NCBI GenBank assembly: GCA_015655225.1
Contig: JAATFK010000725.1
Location: 1 to 9,271, forward strand
Reading direction: 5' to 3'
DNA length: 9,271 nt
From: Solirubrobacterales bacterium
GTDB taxonomy: Bacteria > Actinomycetota > Thermoleophilia > Solirubrobacterales > Solirubrobacteraceae
How positions within the stretch are numbered: position 1 is the stretch's first letter; every line of letters begins with the position of its first letter. Positions 1 to 5,417 of this stretch are shown here, in pieces. Below the pieces are notes generated by a model. The model made no database searches. It saw nothing but the letters and a program-made list of their open reading frames with translations, and was not told the origin of the DNA. Made by a program: the position numbers and the translations under genes.

Positions 1-2
1 CA

Positions 3-269
3 CGGGTCGCGTTCACGCTCCCCGAGGCGCTCGGGTTCGACTCGCTGCCGGTGGGGCTGCGGGCGGTCGCCGCGCGGGAGCACGAGCGGCGCGTCGTGCT
101 GGCGAGCAGCGCGCTCGTCGACGACCATGCCCTGCTGACGGGCTGGGCGCACGCGCATGGCGCCGAGCTGCCCGACCTGTCCGTCAGCCGTCCGACGCTC
201 GAAGACGTCTACCTCGCCCTCGTCGCCGACGCCACCGTCCCCGCGACCCCGACCGGAGGGACCCGATGA
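3..269 (+). CDS. ABC transporter ATP-binding subunit, C-terminal fragment (DrrA-like)
   Basis: The reading frame is open from the window edge, so only the last 88 or so residues are present; the Walker, signature and H-loop regions lie outside. The visible part has the look of the C-terminal accessory region of drug- or daunorubicin-type (DrrA/CcmA) ATPases, ending in PTLEDVYLALV, a close version of the PSLEDVFLxLT ending common in that family. The stop overlaps the start of the next gene, an ABC-2 membrane subunit, by ATGA, so the two are translationally coupled and would form one exporter: this subunit hydrolyses ATP at the cytoplasmic face. The substrate cannot be read from the sequence. 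The family call rests on this ending and on the neighbour. Confidence 0.85.
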   Translation, partial: RVAFTLPEALGFDSLPVGLRAVAAREHERRVVLASSALVDDHALLTGWAHAHGAELPDLSVSRPTLEDVYLALVADATVPATPTGGTR

Positions 270-1033
270 TCGTCCTGCACCAGCTGCGCTACGACCTGCT
301 CGCCCTCACGCGCAACCGACGCGCGCGCTTCTTCACGCTGACGATGCCGGTCATCTTCCTGGTCGTCTTCGCCGGCGTCTTCGGCGACAGCCACACGGTC
401 GTCAATGGCGTCACGGTGAAGACCTCCGACTACTACGTGCCCGGGATCATGGCGCTGACGATCGTCACCTCGTCGCTGATCTCGCTCGTGATGCAGATCG
501 CGACCGAGCGCGACAGCGGGATCCTCAAGCGCCGCCGCGCGAGGCCGGTGCCGGCAACGGTGCTCGTCGCCGGCCGCGTGCTCTCGTCCTCCCTGCTGAC
601 GGTCGCGGTGCTCGTCGTCCTGCTCGTGATCGCGAAGGCGGCCTACGGCGTGACGCTGCCGCTCGCGAGCGTCCCGGCGCTCGTCGCGACCGTCGTCGTC
701 GGCTCGGCCGCGCTCTCGTGCCTCGCCTACGCGCTCGCCAGCGTGGTTCCCAACGCCGAAGCCGCTCAGCCGCTGATGCAGGCGGTCACGCTGCCGCTCT
801 ACTTCGTCTCGGGCGTCTGGATCCCGACCGACGAGCTGCCCGAGGGGCTGCGCAGGGCTGGCCAGCTGTTCCCGATCGAGCATCTCGCGGCCGCGCTCCA
901 CGCCGCCTTCGTGCCCGGCACGAGCGGTCGCTTCGCGGGAGGCGACCTGCTCGTGCTGGCACTGTGGGGCGCGGCCGGGGCGGCCGTCGCCGTGCGGCGC
1001 TTCTCGTGGCTGCCGGCGAGCGCGACCGCGTGA
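266..1033 (+). CDS. ABC-2 type transporter membrane subunit
   Basis: 255 residues, the usual length for an ABC2_membrane permease. About six hydrophobic segments are visible, near residues 23-41, 60-79, 98-123, 135-160, 168-186 and 227-244. Between the second and third lies the conserved cytoplasmic stretch ERDSGILKRRRARPVP, typical of DrrB-like permeases (E-x-G-x-L/LKR). The late SGVWIP segment followed by LPEGLRRAGQLFPIEHL is also characteristic of the family. The ATG overlaps the stop of the upstream ATPase by ATGA, and GGAGG eight bases upstream serves as ribosome binding site. It would form the membrane pore of an exporter of a drug, lipid or polysaccharide; the cargo is unknown. Arginine codons here include no AGA, unlike the next gene. 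Confidence 0.93.
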   Translation: MIVLHQLRYDLLALTRNRRARFFTLTMPVIFLVVFAGVFGDSHTVVNGVTVKTSDYYVPGIMALTIVTSSLISLVMQIATERDSGILKRRRARPVPATVLVAGRVLSSSLLTVAVLVVLLVIAKAAYGVTLPLASVPALVATVVVGSAALSCLAYALASVVPNAEAAQPLMQAVTLPLYFVSGVWIPTDELPEGLRRAGQLFPIEHLAAALHAAFVPGTSGRFAGGDLLVLALWGAAGAAVAVRRFSWLPASATA

Positions 1034-1049
1034 GTCGTGGGCCGCGGGA

Positions 1050-1616
1050 TCAGCTGTCGTCGTTGTCGATCCCTCTGCCGCTGGGCGCGACGACGAGCCA
1101 CTCGGCGCCGAAGCCGTTGCTGTTCTGCCCGGACGTCTGGCCCGGGGCGCTGTCGCCCGCGAAGTAGTAGAGCGGGTGGCCGCCGTAGGTCACCTCGAGC
1201 GAGCCGTCGCTGCGTCTCGTGGTGCCGAGGAGCGAGGCTCTGACGCCGGTGCCGGCGGTCGGCTTGCCCTTCGTCGTCAGCGGCGGCCAGTCCTGCGCGC
1301 AGTCGCCGTTGCAGGTGCTCGCCATGCCTCTGTCGGCCTTCCAGAGGTAGAGCGTTCTGCCGGACGCGTCGACGAGGTAGGTGCCGAGCTTGCCTCTCGT
1401 CACTCTCACGACGGTGGTGCTGGCGCCGTCGCCGGCCGGCGCCGCGGCCGTCGGCTTCGGTGCCGCGCCGCTGCTGTAGCCGTTGGCGCTGCTCGATGCC
1501 GTGGTGCTGCTCGCGGAGGTCGAGGGGGAGCTCGACGAGCCGGAGCTGCCACAGCCCGCGACGGCGACCGCTACGGCGGTGGTGGCGAGCGCGGCGAGGA
1601 TGGGTGAGCGTCGCAT
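1050..1616 (-). CDS. COG4315-type secreted lipoprotein (PF03640 repeats)
   Basis: 188 residues. The N-terminus has a short basic start (MRR), a hydrophobic core and the lipobox VAGC with lipidated Cys22, so the mature protein is anchored on the outside of the membrane. A Ser/Thr/Ala/Pro-rich tether (about 23-65) follows. Two copies of the 'secreted repeat of unknown function' then appear: residues 79-115 (TYLVDASGRTLYLWKAD, then CNGDC and WPP) and 141-178 (VTYGGHPLYYFAGD, then W). The Yx(F/W)xxD-type motif and the W-P-P are family hallmarks; Cys102 and Cys106 may form a disulfide. The biochemical role of the family is unsettled. I chose Met at 1616 rather than 1652 because GGAGA lies about seven bases upstream and it gives a proper signal peptide. 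It is divergent from the sigma gene and carries a predicted sigma-dependent promoter. Seven of its ten arginines use AGA. Confidence 0.9.
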   Translation of the reverse strand: MRRSPILAALATTAVAVAVAGCGSSGSSSSPSTSASSTTASSSANGYSSGAAPKPTAAAPAGDGASTTVVRVTRGKLGTYLVDASGRTLYLWKADRGMASTCNGDCAQDWPPLTTKGKPTAGTGVRASLLGTTRRSDGSLEVTYGGHPLYYFAGDSAPGQTSGQNSNGFGAEWLVVAPSGRGIDNDDS

Positions 1617-1653
1617 GGGTGTCTCCAGATTCGGGGTTGTCGTTGCCACCAAG

Positions 1654-1678
1654 GACGCCGCGAGCGCCGGAACCTTCC
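1654..1678 (-). promoter_or_regulatory. Predicted ECF-sigma promoter of the COG4315 lipoprotein (site A)
   Basis: On the minus strand a -35-like CGGGAAGGTT is followed, 14 bases after GGAAG, by a -10-like GGCGTCCTT. The bipartite GGAA/CGTC layout is that of ECF sigma promoters. The same pair of boxes with near-identical spacing lies upstream of both cupredoxin genes. The inferred transcript would start about 30 bases before the ATG at 1616. Inferred from motif recurrence only. Confidence 0.6.
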
Positions 1679-1684
1679 CGGCGC
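1664..1684. repeat. Inverted repeat in the divergent sigma/lipoprotein region
   Basis: A perfect 7-bp inverted repeat, GCGCCGG and CCGGCGC, around a 7-base centre AACCTTC. It overlaps the -35 box of site A and the palindrome GGAACCTTCC. It could be an operator, or simply GC-rich chance. Confidence 0.4.
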
Positions 1685-1700
1685 CGCTCGACGGCGGCGC

Positions 1701-1713
1701 TACGATCGGACGA
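1701..1713 (+). promoter_or_regulatory. Possible -10 box for a leaderless sigma transcript
   Basis: TACGAT at 1701-1706 fits the TANNNT form of a -10 box and ends seven bases before the ATG at 1714, where no Shine-Dalgarno is visible. That spacing would place the transcription start at or near the start codon, a leaderless arrangement common in actinobacteria. No convincing -35 was seen at the right distance. Confidence 0.4.
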
Positions 1714-2271
1714 ATGGCGCGCCTCGAACCACAGGCGCTCGTTCGCCACGTCGACCGGCTCCACCGCGCCGCCTGGGCGCTGTGCGGCTCACGCGAGGAC
1801 GCCGAGGACCTGGTGCAGGAGACGTTCGCGCGCGTCCTCGCGAAGCCCCGCCGGCTGGCCGGCGAGGACGAGCTGGCCTACCTGATGCAGGCGCTGCGCA
1901 ACACCTTCATGACCGGCCGCCGGACGGCCTCGCGACGCCCGCGCGCCGACGTCCCGCTGGAGGACGTCACGGCGGTCGACCCCGGCAACGGCACGCGGCC
2001 GGAGCGGGCGGCCGAGACGCACGAGGTCTTCGGCGCGATCGCCGCGCTGCAGGAGGACTTCCGGCTCGCGCTCGTGGCGGTCGACGTCGCCGGCCTCTCC
2101 TACCGCGAGGCCTCGCGGATCCTCGACGCGCCCGAGGCGACGATCGCGACGCGCCTGTTCCGCGCCCGCGCGCAGGTCGCGCTCACGCTGCGCGGACCGG
2201 AGCCGGCCGCCGACGCGCCCGCTGATGCGGCCGCACGGGAAGCTTCCGCCACCGAACGGAGTCTTTCGTGA
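1714..2271 (+). CDS. ECF (extracytoplasmic function) RNA polymerase sigma factor
   Basis: 185 residues, typical of ECF sigmas. Region 2 spans about 8-75, with REDAEDLVQETFARVL for core RNA polymerase binding and -10 recognition, followed by LMQALRNTFMTGRR. Region 4 is about 105-160: the helix-turn-helix AGLSYREASRILDAPEATI, then TRLFRARAQV, for -35 recognition. The tail after residue 160 is Ala/Pro-rich and probably disordered. The frame is open upstream to 1483, but earlier starts would run into the divergent lipoprotein gene and its promoter; Met1714 begins exactly at the conserved part. The stop overlaps the GTG of the anti-sigma gene, so the two are co-translated. It probably directs transcription of the three exported-protein genes around it, an inference from shared promoter motifs. 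Confidence 0.93.
   Translation: MARLEPQALVRHVDRLHRAAWALCGSREDAEDLVQETFARVLAKPRRLAGEDELAYLMQALRNTFMTGRRTASRRPRADVPLEDVTAVDPGNGTRPERAAETHEVFGAIAALQEDFRLALVAVDVAGLSYREASRILDAPEATIATRLFRARAQVALTLRGPEPAADAPADAAAREASATERSLS
2238..2263 (+). promoter_or_regulatory. Possible weaker copy of the sigma promoter motif (site D)
   Basis: CGGGAAGCTT followed, 15 bases after GGAAG, by GGAGTCTTT, one base off the GGCGTC of the other sites. It lies in the last codons of the sigma gene, right before the anti-sigma start, and its downstream box overlaps the anti-sigma Shine-Dalgarno. If active it would give extra anti-sigma transcript (negative feedback). It may be coincidental, since the region is also coding. 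Confidence 0.3.
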
Positions 2272-3110
2272 CGAGACCACCGATGGACGAGCACGAGGAG
2301 ATCACCGAGGCCGAGCTGGCCGCCCTGGCGGACGGCACCGTCGCGCCCGAGCGCCGCGACGAGCTGCTCCGGCGCGTCGAGTCCTCACCTGACCTCGCAC
2401 GGCAGCTCGCGGACCAGCGGATGGCGCTCGCGGCGATCCACCAGACCGACGACGTGACCGCGTCCGCCGACCTCCACGCGCGGATCGCGGCGTTGGCCGG
2501 GGCGGCGCAGGAGGAGGCGCCCGACGCCTCCTCGGCGGCGCCGTGGGCTCTCGAGCGCAACGACGCGCCTCGGCCCGGCCGCTGGCGCGCGAGTCGCTGG
2601 CTGCGCTGGGCGCCGCCGGCCGCGGCCGCCGTCGCGGCGGTCGTCGTCGCGCTCGTGATCGTCCTCCCGGGCGGAGGCGGCTCGGGCCCGAACGTGACCG
2701 AGGCGGCGCGCGTCGCGCTCGCGCCGACCTCCGGCGCGCCTCCACAGGAGCGCGCCGGCACGAGAGAGCTGTCGGTCTCGGTCGACGGCGTCTCCTACCC
2801 GTACTGGGCCGACGAGACCAGCTGGAGAGCGGTCGGCACCCGCGTCGACGTTGTCGACCAGCGCACGATCACCACCGTCGCCTACGCGAACGACCGTGGC
2901 CAGCGGATCGGCTACGCGATCGCTGCCGGTGACGCGCTGCCGGTCTCGGGTGGCCGCACCGTCACCAGCGGCGGCGTGCGCTTCCGCATCCTGCAGAGCG
3001 ACGGCGCGACCGTCGTCACCTGGCTCAGGGACGGCCACACCTGCGTGGTCGCCGCGAGAGGCGTCGATCCGCAGATGCTGCTGAACCTCGCCAGCGGCCA
3101 GTCCGCGTAG
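2268..3110 (+). CDS. Transmembrane anti-sigma factor
   Basis: 280 residues. The N-terminal cytoplasmic part (about 1-108) begins with an acidic ITEAELAALADGTVAPERRDELLRR-like helical region typical of sigma-binding domains, followed by Arg/Trp-rich RWRASRWLRW and one membrane helix at about 115-134. The outside part (about 145-280) is a beta-rich domain ending in TWLRDGHTCVVAARGVDPQMLLNL, an ending I associate with actinobacterial anti-sigmas. There is no HxxxCxxC zinc motif and only one cysteine (Cys259), so a zinc-thiol redox switch is unlikely; release would more likely involve sensing by the outer domain or proteolysis. GTG at 2268 is preferred: it overlaps the sigma stop (GTGA), with GGAG six bases upstream. 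ATG at 2283 is an alternative. It would hold the sigma factor at the membrane until a signal arrives. Confidence 0.88.
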   Translation: MTRPPMDEHEEITEAELAALADGTVAPERRDELLRRVESSPDLARQLADQRMALAAIHQTDDVTASADLHARIAALAGAAQEEAPDASSAAPWALERNDAPRPGRWRASRWLRWAPPAAAAVAAVVVALVIVLPGGGGSGPNVTEAARVALAPTSGAPPQERAGTRELSVSVDGVSYPYWADETSWRAVGTRVDVVDQRTITTVAYANDRGQRIGYAIAAGDALPVSGGRTVTSGGVRFRILQSDGATVVTWLRDGHTCVVAARGVDPQMLLNLASGQSA

Positions 3111-3112
3111 CG

Positions 3113-3146
3113 GAGGATCCGACGGCGCTCCCGCCGCCGGATCCTC
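3113..3146. terminator. Hairpin between convergent anti-sigma and cupredoxin genes
   Basis: A strong stem: GAGGATCCG pairs with CGGATCCTC (9 bp), then one mismatch, then CGGCG with CGCCG (5 bp), around a 4-base loop. It starts three bases after the anti-sigma stop and lies 21 bases from the stop of the opposite gene. There is no T-tract on either strand, so it may act as a bidirectional, partly factor-dependent terminator or as a 3'-end stabiliser. Confidence 0.65.
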
Positions 3147-3166
3147 GCGCCCGCCTCCCCCGAGGC

Positions 3167-4135
3167 TCAGGACCGCAGCGTCACCGCGGCGGTTCGCGTC
3201 ACCGCGTGGCCGCCGTGCGGAGTCGCGACGACGCGCACGGTCAGCGCCAGCCGTCTCGCCTTTCTCAGCTGCCGGCGCCCGGCGGCGCTCAGCGAGATCG
3301 AGACGCTCACGCGCCCCGGTCCGGCGCTCGCTCGCGTGAGGCGGCCGAGCACGACGCTCTTCTTCCCGTGTCTGACGAGCAGCTCGACGACCAGCTTCGT
3401 GCGGGCCGCGCCGAGCGTCAGCGTGCCACGGACCTTCGTCCCGCGCTGCGTGCGCGTGAGCGTGACACGGCTGAGCGGCGCGGCCGGCGCGTGGCCGATC
3501 ACGAGCGGCGGTCCCGCCGGCGTCGGTCCCGTCGTCCCGCCGCTGCTGCCGCTGCCGGTGGAGGTGCCGCCGGTCGCCGGGGGCGTCGGCGTTCCCGTGG
3601 CGGGCGGCGTGCCCTTCGGCGTGGTGACGGGCGGCTTCGTGCCGCCGCCGCCGGCCGGGGGTGTCGGCGTCGAGGTCGTCGGTCCCGGCGTCGGCGTGGT
3701 GGAGACCGGCACCGCGTCGCCGACCACGATCGTCCCGACCATGTCGGGATGCAGGTCGCACTGGAACGTGTAGGTCCCGGCGGTCGCGAACGTGCACGAC
3801 CCGCTCCAGCTCGGTCTCGTCGGATCGGCCGGCAGCGCCGACCCGCTGGGCGTTCCGCCCGCCTGCGCGCAAGAGCTCGGTCTCGGTCCCGACACGAAGT
3901 CGGCGTTGTGCTCGCTTCCCCCGGCCGGGTAGGCGAACGAGACCGTCCCGCCGACCGCGACCTGCACGCTCGTGTCCGACGTCGTCCCGCCGGTCTCGTG
4001 CCAGCTGAAGTCCGTCGCCGTGAAGGAAGCGGTGCTCGGCAGTGCCCCGTCCCCGGTCGCGAGTGCCGGGATCGTTCCTCCCGCGATGGCGGCCGCGACC
4101 GCCGCCATCCCGATCCAGCTGCTTCGCAGATGCAT
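3167..4135 (-). CDS. Exported cupredoxin with Pro/Thr linker and C-terminal beta-rich domain
   Basis: 322 residues. A signal peptide (MHLRSS, then a hydrophobic run, cleavage near ALATGDG at about residue 26-28) exports it. The cupredoxin domain covers about 35-140 with a complete type 1 copper site: His76 (SEHNADF), then Cys126, His129 and Met132 in CDLHPDM. The C-x2-H-x2-M loop has the length seen in amicyanin. Cys89 and Cys114 sit in an insert and could form a disulfide. A linker of Pro/Thr/Gly/Ser (about 145-210) leads to a basic, beta-rich region (about 221-322; LSRVTLTRTQRGTKVRG onwards) that may bind the cell surface. There is no lipobox, LPXTG or C-terminal membrane helix. GAGGAGG directly upstream of ATG 4135 supports the start. 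It probably carries electrons or copper outside the membrane. It is divergent from a second cupredoxin. Confidence 0.9.
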   Translation of the reverse strand: MHLRSSWIGMAAVAAAIAGGTIPALATGDGALPSTASFTATDFSWHETGGTTSDTSVQVAVGGTVSFAYPAGGSEHNADFVSGPRPSSCAQAGGTPSGSALPADPTRPSWSGSCTFATAGTYTFQCDLHPDMVGTIVVGDAVPVSTTPTPGPTTSTPTPPAGGGGTKPPVTTPKGTPPATGTPTPPATGGTSTGSGSSGGTTGPTPAGPPLVIGHAPAAPLSRVTLTRTQRGTKVRGTLTLGAARTKLVVELLVRHGKKSVVLGRLTRASAGPGRVSVSISLSAAGRRQLRKARRLALTVRVVATPHGGHAVTRTAAVTLRS

Positions 4136-4193
4136 GCGCCTCCTCGTCGTGTGCGTCGCCCGGAGCGCCTCCGCGGGCGCTCTCGCAGGGACA

Positions 4194-4218
4194 GACGCCG
4201 GCCGCGGCGAAAGCTTCC
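4194..4218 (-). promoter_or_regulatory. Predicted ECF-sigma promoter of the long cupredoxin (site B)
   Basis: Minus strand CGGGAAGCTT, then GGCGTCTG 14 bases after GGAAG, the same boxes and spacing as site A upstream of the lipoprotein. The downstream box ends 58 bases before the ATG at 4135, leaving a leader of about 50 bases that contains the GAGGAGG ribosome binding site. Confidence 0.6.
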
Positions 4219-4220
4219 CG

Positions 4221-4248
4221 ACGTGACCCGGAAGTTCTCGGGTCGCGT
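4221..4248. repeat. Imperfect inverted repeat between the two cupredoxin promoters
   Basis: ACGTGACCCG and CGGGTCGCGT around an 8-base centre: nine of ten positions are Watson-Crick pairs and the tenth is T-G. It overlaps the -35 box of site C and abuts site B, so it is well placed to be an operator for a further regulator of the divergent cupredoxin genes. Confidence 0.5.
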
Positions 4249-4255
4249 AGGCGTC
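4230..4255 (+). promoter_or_regulatory. Predicted ECF-sigma promoter of the small cupredoxin (site C)
   Basis: CGGAAGTT followed, 15 bases after GGAAG, by GGCGTCTT, matching sites A and B with a spacer one base longer. The transcript would start about 30 bases before ATG 4293. Confidence 0.6.
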
Positions 4256-4292
4256 TTCAGAGGAGACCGCTCACCCCCACCGGAGGAGTCGC

Positions 4293-4649
4293 ATGCATCG
4301 CAGGGTCAGGACCGGCGCCATCGCGCTCGCCGCGCTGGCGACCGTCGGCGGGCCGACCGCCGCCGCGCTCGCCGCGAACGCCGTGCCGCACGCGAGCGCC
4401 GCCGCCGCGAGTCACACGATCACGCTCAAGAACATCGCGTTCAACCCGAGAAAGCTGACGATCCACCGCGGCGACAAGGTCACGTGGGTGTGGCGCGACA
4501 AGGTCGTCCCGCACAACGTCACGTTCAAGGCGTTCCACTCCCGCACGCAGCAGACGGGCAGCTACAGCGTCCGCTTCACGAAGAAGGGGACGTACACGTA
4601 CCACTGCACGATCCACCTGGGGATGACCGGGACGATCGTCGTCAAGTAG
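4293..4649 (+). CDS. Small exported cupredoxin (plastocyanin/amicyanin-like)
   Basis: 118 residues: a signal peptide of about 37 (MHRRVR, hydrophobic run, ASAAAAS) and a single cupredoxin domain of about 80, close to a minimal amicyanin. The type 1 copper ligands are all present: His74 (VVPHNVTF), Cys105, His108 and Met111 in YHCTIHLGM, with the amicyanin-type C-x2-H-x2-M loop. The strand ITLKNIAFNPRKLTIHRGDKV is the usual family start. It has no lipobox or anchor, so it is likely a soluble electron carrier or copper binder outside the membrane. GGAGGAG four bases before the ATG is a strong ribosome binding site. Its 3' end overlaps the convergent TetR gene by 8 bp. Shared promoter motifs suggest it is made together with the long cupredoxin and the COG4315 lipoprotein. 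Confidence 0.93.
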   Translation: MHRRVRTGAIALAALATVGGPTAAALAANAVPHASAAAASHTITLKNIAFNPRKLTIHRGDKVTWVWRDKVVPHNVTFKAFHSRTQQTGSYSVRFTKKGTYTYHCTIHLGMTGTIVVK

Positions 4650-5325
4650 CGGTCGCGGCGCCGGCGGCGGCGCTCTCGCGCCCAGCCGGTCGCCACTGCG
4701 GCACGCCGAGGGCGATCAGCAGCAGCCGCTTCTCGGCGGCGCGGACGATCTCGCGCTCGGCGGCGGGATCGCCCGGGTCGGCGTCGAGGATCGCCTCCGC
4801 GGTCGAGACCATCGTGTCGACGAGCAGACCGGAGACCATGTGCAGGTCCTCGCCGCTCCAGTCGCTGAGGAACGGCATGCGCGCGAGGTCGACCGCCAGC
4901 TCGCTGCTGAAGAGGCGAATCTCGTTGTGGATCGCGCGGCGTATCACCGGCACGCCGCTGGAGCGCTCGCGCGCGATGAAGCGGAAGTGCAGCCGGTGCT
5001 CGTGGACGTGGCGCACGAGGATCTCGACCGAGGCGCGGATCACGTTCGTCATGTCGGTGCGCCCGGCGCGCGCCGAGCGGATCATCTGCCGCAGCGTCCG
5101 GAACGACTCCTCGACGAGCGCGAGGCCGAGTTCGTCCATCCCGTCGAAGTGGCGGTAGAAGCCGGTCGGCACGATCCCGGCGCTGCGGGCGACCTCGCGC
5201 AGGCTGAGCGAACCGAAGCCGCGGTCCTCCAGCTGCTCCAGCGCCGCCTCCAGCAGCGCCTCGCGCGTCTGGCGCTTGCGCTCGGAGCGGGTCGCTCTCG
5301 GTGGAATCACAGCACGACTGTTCAT
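4642..5325 (-). CDS. TetR-family regulator, FabR/DesT-like
   Basis: 227 residues from the chosen start. The N-terminal helix-turn-helix LSLREVARSAGIVPTGFYRHF, followed by DELGLALVEES and LRQMIRSAR, closely matches my recollection of E. coli FabR (SLSLREVAREAGI..FYRHF..DELGL..V.ES..LRQ). The C-terminal KRLLLIALGVPQWR also resembles the FabR/DesT ending. These regulators sense the saturated/unsaturated acyl-CoA or acyl-ACP balance and repress unsaturated fatty acid genes. It stands divergent to a reductase-desaturase pair, the same layout as Pseudomonas desT-desC-desB. Met at 5364 would add 13 residues; I prefer 5325 because it leaves 83 bp for divergent promoters and gives a normal-length N-terminus. 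Neither start has a clear Shine-Dalgarno. Likely represses the operon at 5409 and itself. Confidence 0.88.
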   Translation of the reverse strand: MNSRAVIPPRATRSERKRQTREALLEAALEQLEDRGFGSLSLREVARSAGIVPTGFYRHFDGMDELGLALVEESFRTLRQMIRSARAGRTDMTNVIRASVEILVRHVHEHRLHFRFIARERSSGVPVIRRAIHNEIRLFSSELAVDLARMPFLSDWSGEDLHMVSGLLVDTMVSTAEAILDADPGDPAAEREIVRAAEKRLLLIALGVPQWRPAGRESAAAGAATAT

Positions 5326-5369
5326 CAGCCCATTGTGACCGATCGCACGGATCTCAGCTGACATCGGGC

Positions 5370-5398
5370 TTGACCGATTGAGAAACGGGTATTACTTT
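5370..5398 (+). promoter_or_regulatory. Predicted promoter of the reductase-desaturase operon
   Basis: TTGACC at 5370-5375 and TACTTT at 5393-5398, with a 17-base spacer, match a housekeeping sigma-70 promoter well, and this is one of the few AT-rich spots in the window. The -10 ends ten bases before ATG 5409, so the leader would be about four bases or none. TGACCGAT occurs here (5371-5378) and again at 5336-5343. Confidence 0.55.
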
Positions 5399-5399
5399 C

Positions 5400-5417
5400 G
5401 GTGCACAGATGTTCACC
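5400..5417. promoter_or_regulatory. Candidate TetR operator at the reductase start codon
   Basis: GGTGCACAG followed by ATGTTCACC is an inverted repeat pairing at seven of nine positions, 18 bp long, a usual size for a FabR/DesT-type operator. It covers the predicted transcription start and the ATG at 5409, where a bound repressor would block initiation. Assignment to the neighbouring regulator is inferred from position. Confidence 0.4.

Noticed and set aside
1669..1694. Plus-strand GGAAC as a sigma autoregulation promoter
   Set aside because: GGAACCTT is present, but the sequence 14-16 bases on does not contain GGCGTC; the match comes mainly from the palindromic nature of GGAACCTTCC, which already serves site A on the other strand.
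1483..1713. Upstream extension of the sigma factor frame
   Set aside because: It overlaps the lipoprotein 5' end and the divergent promoter region, and the extra residues do not resemble a sigma domain.
3537..3700. Simple repeats rich in GGCGTC/CGG in the cupredoxin gene
   Set aside because: They encode the Pro/Thr/Gly linker and are explained by protein composition, not by a DNA repeat element.
2385..3872. 495-residue minus-strand ORF
   Set aside because: Antisense to the anti-sigma gene and out of frame with the cupredoxin; Arg/Ala/Gly/Asp-rich without motifs, and it crosses the terminator-like hairpin.
3206..5158. 650-residue plus-strand ORF
   Set aside because: It runs antisense through the long cupredoxin and TetR genes, reads as Arg-rich low complexity with no domains, and spans two well-supported genes and their promoters; a GC-rich shadow frame.
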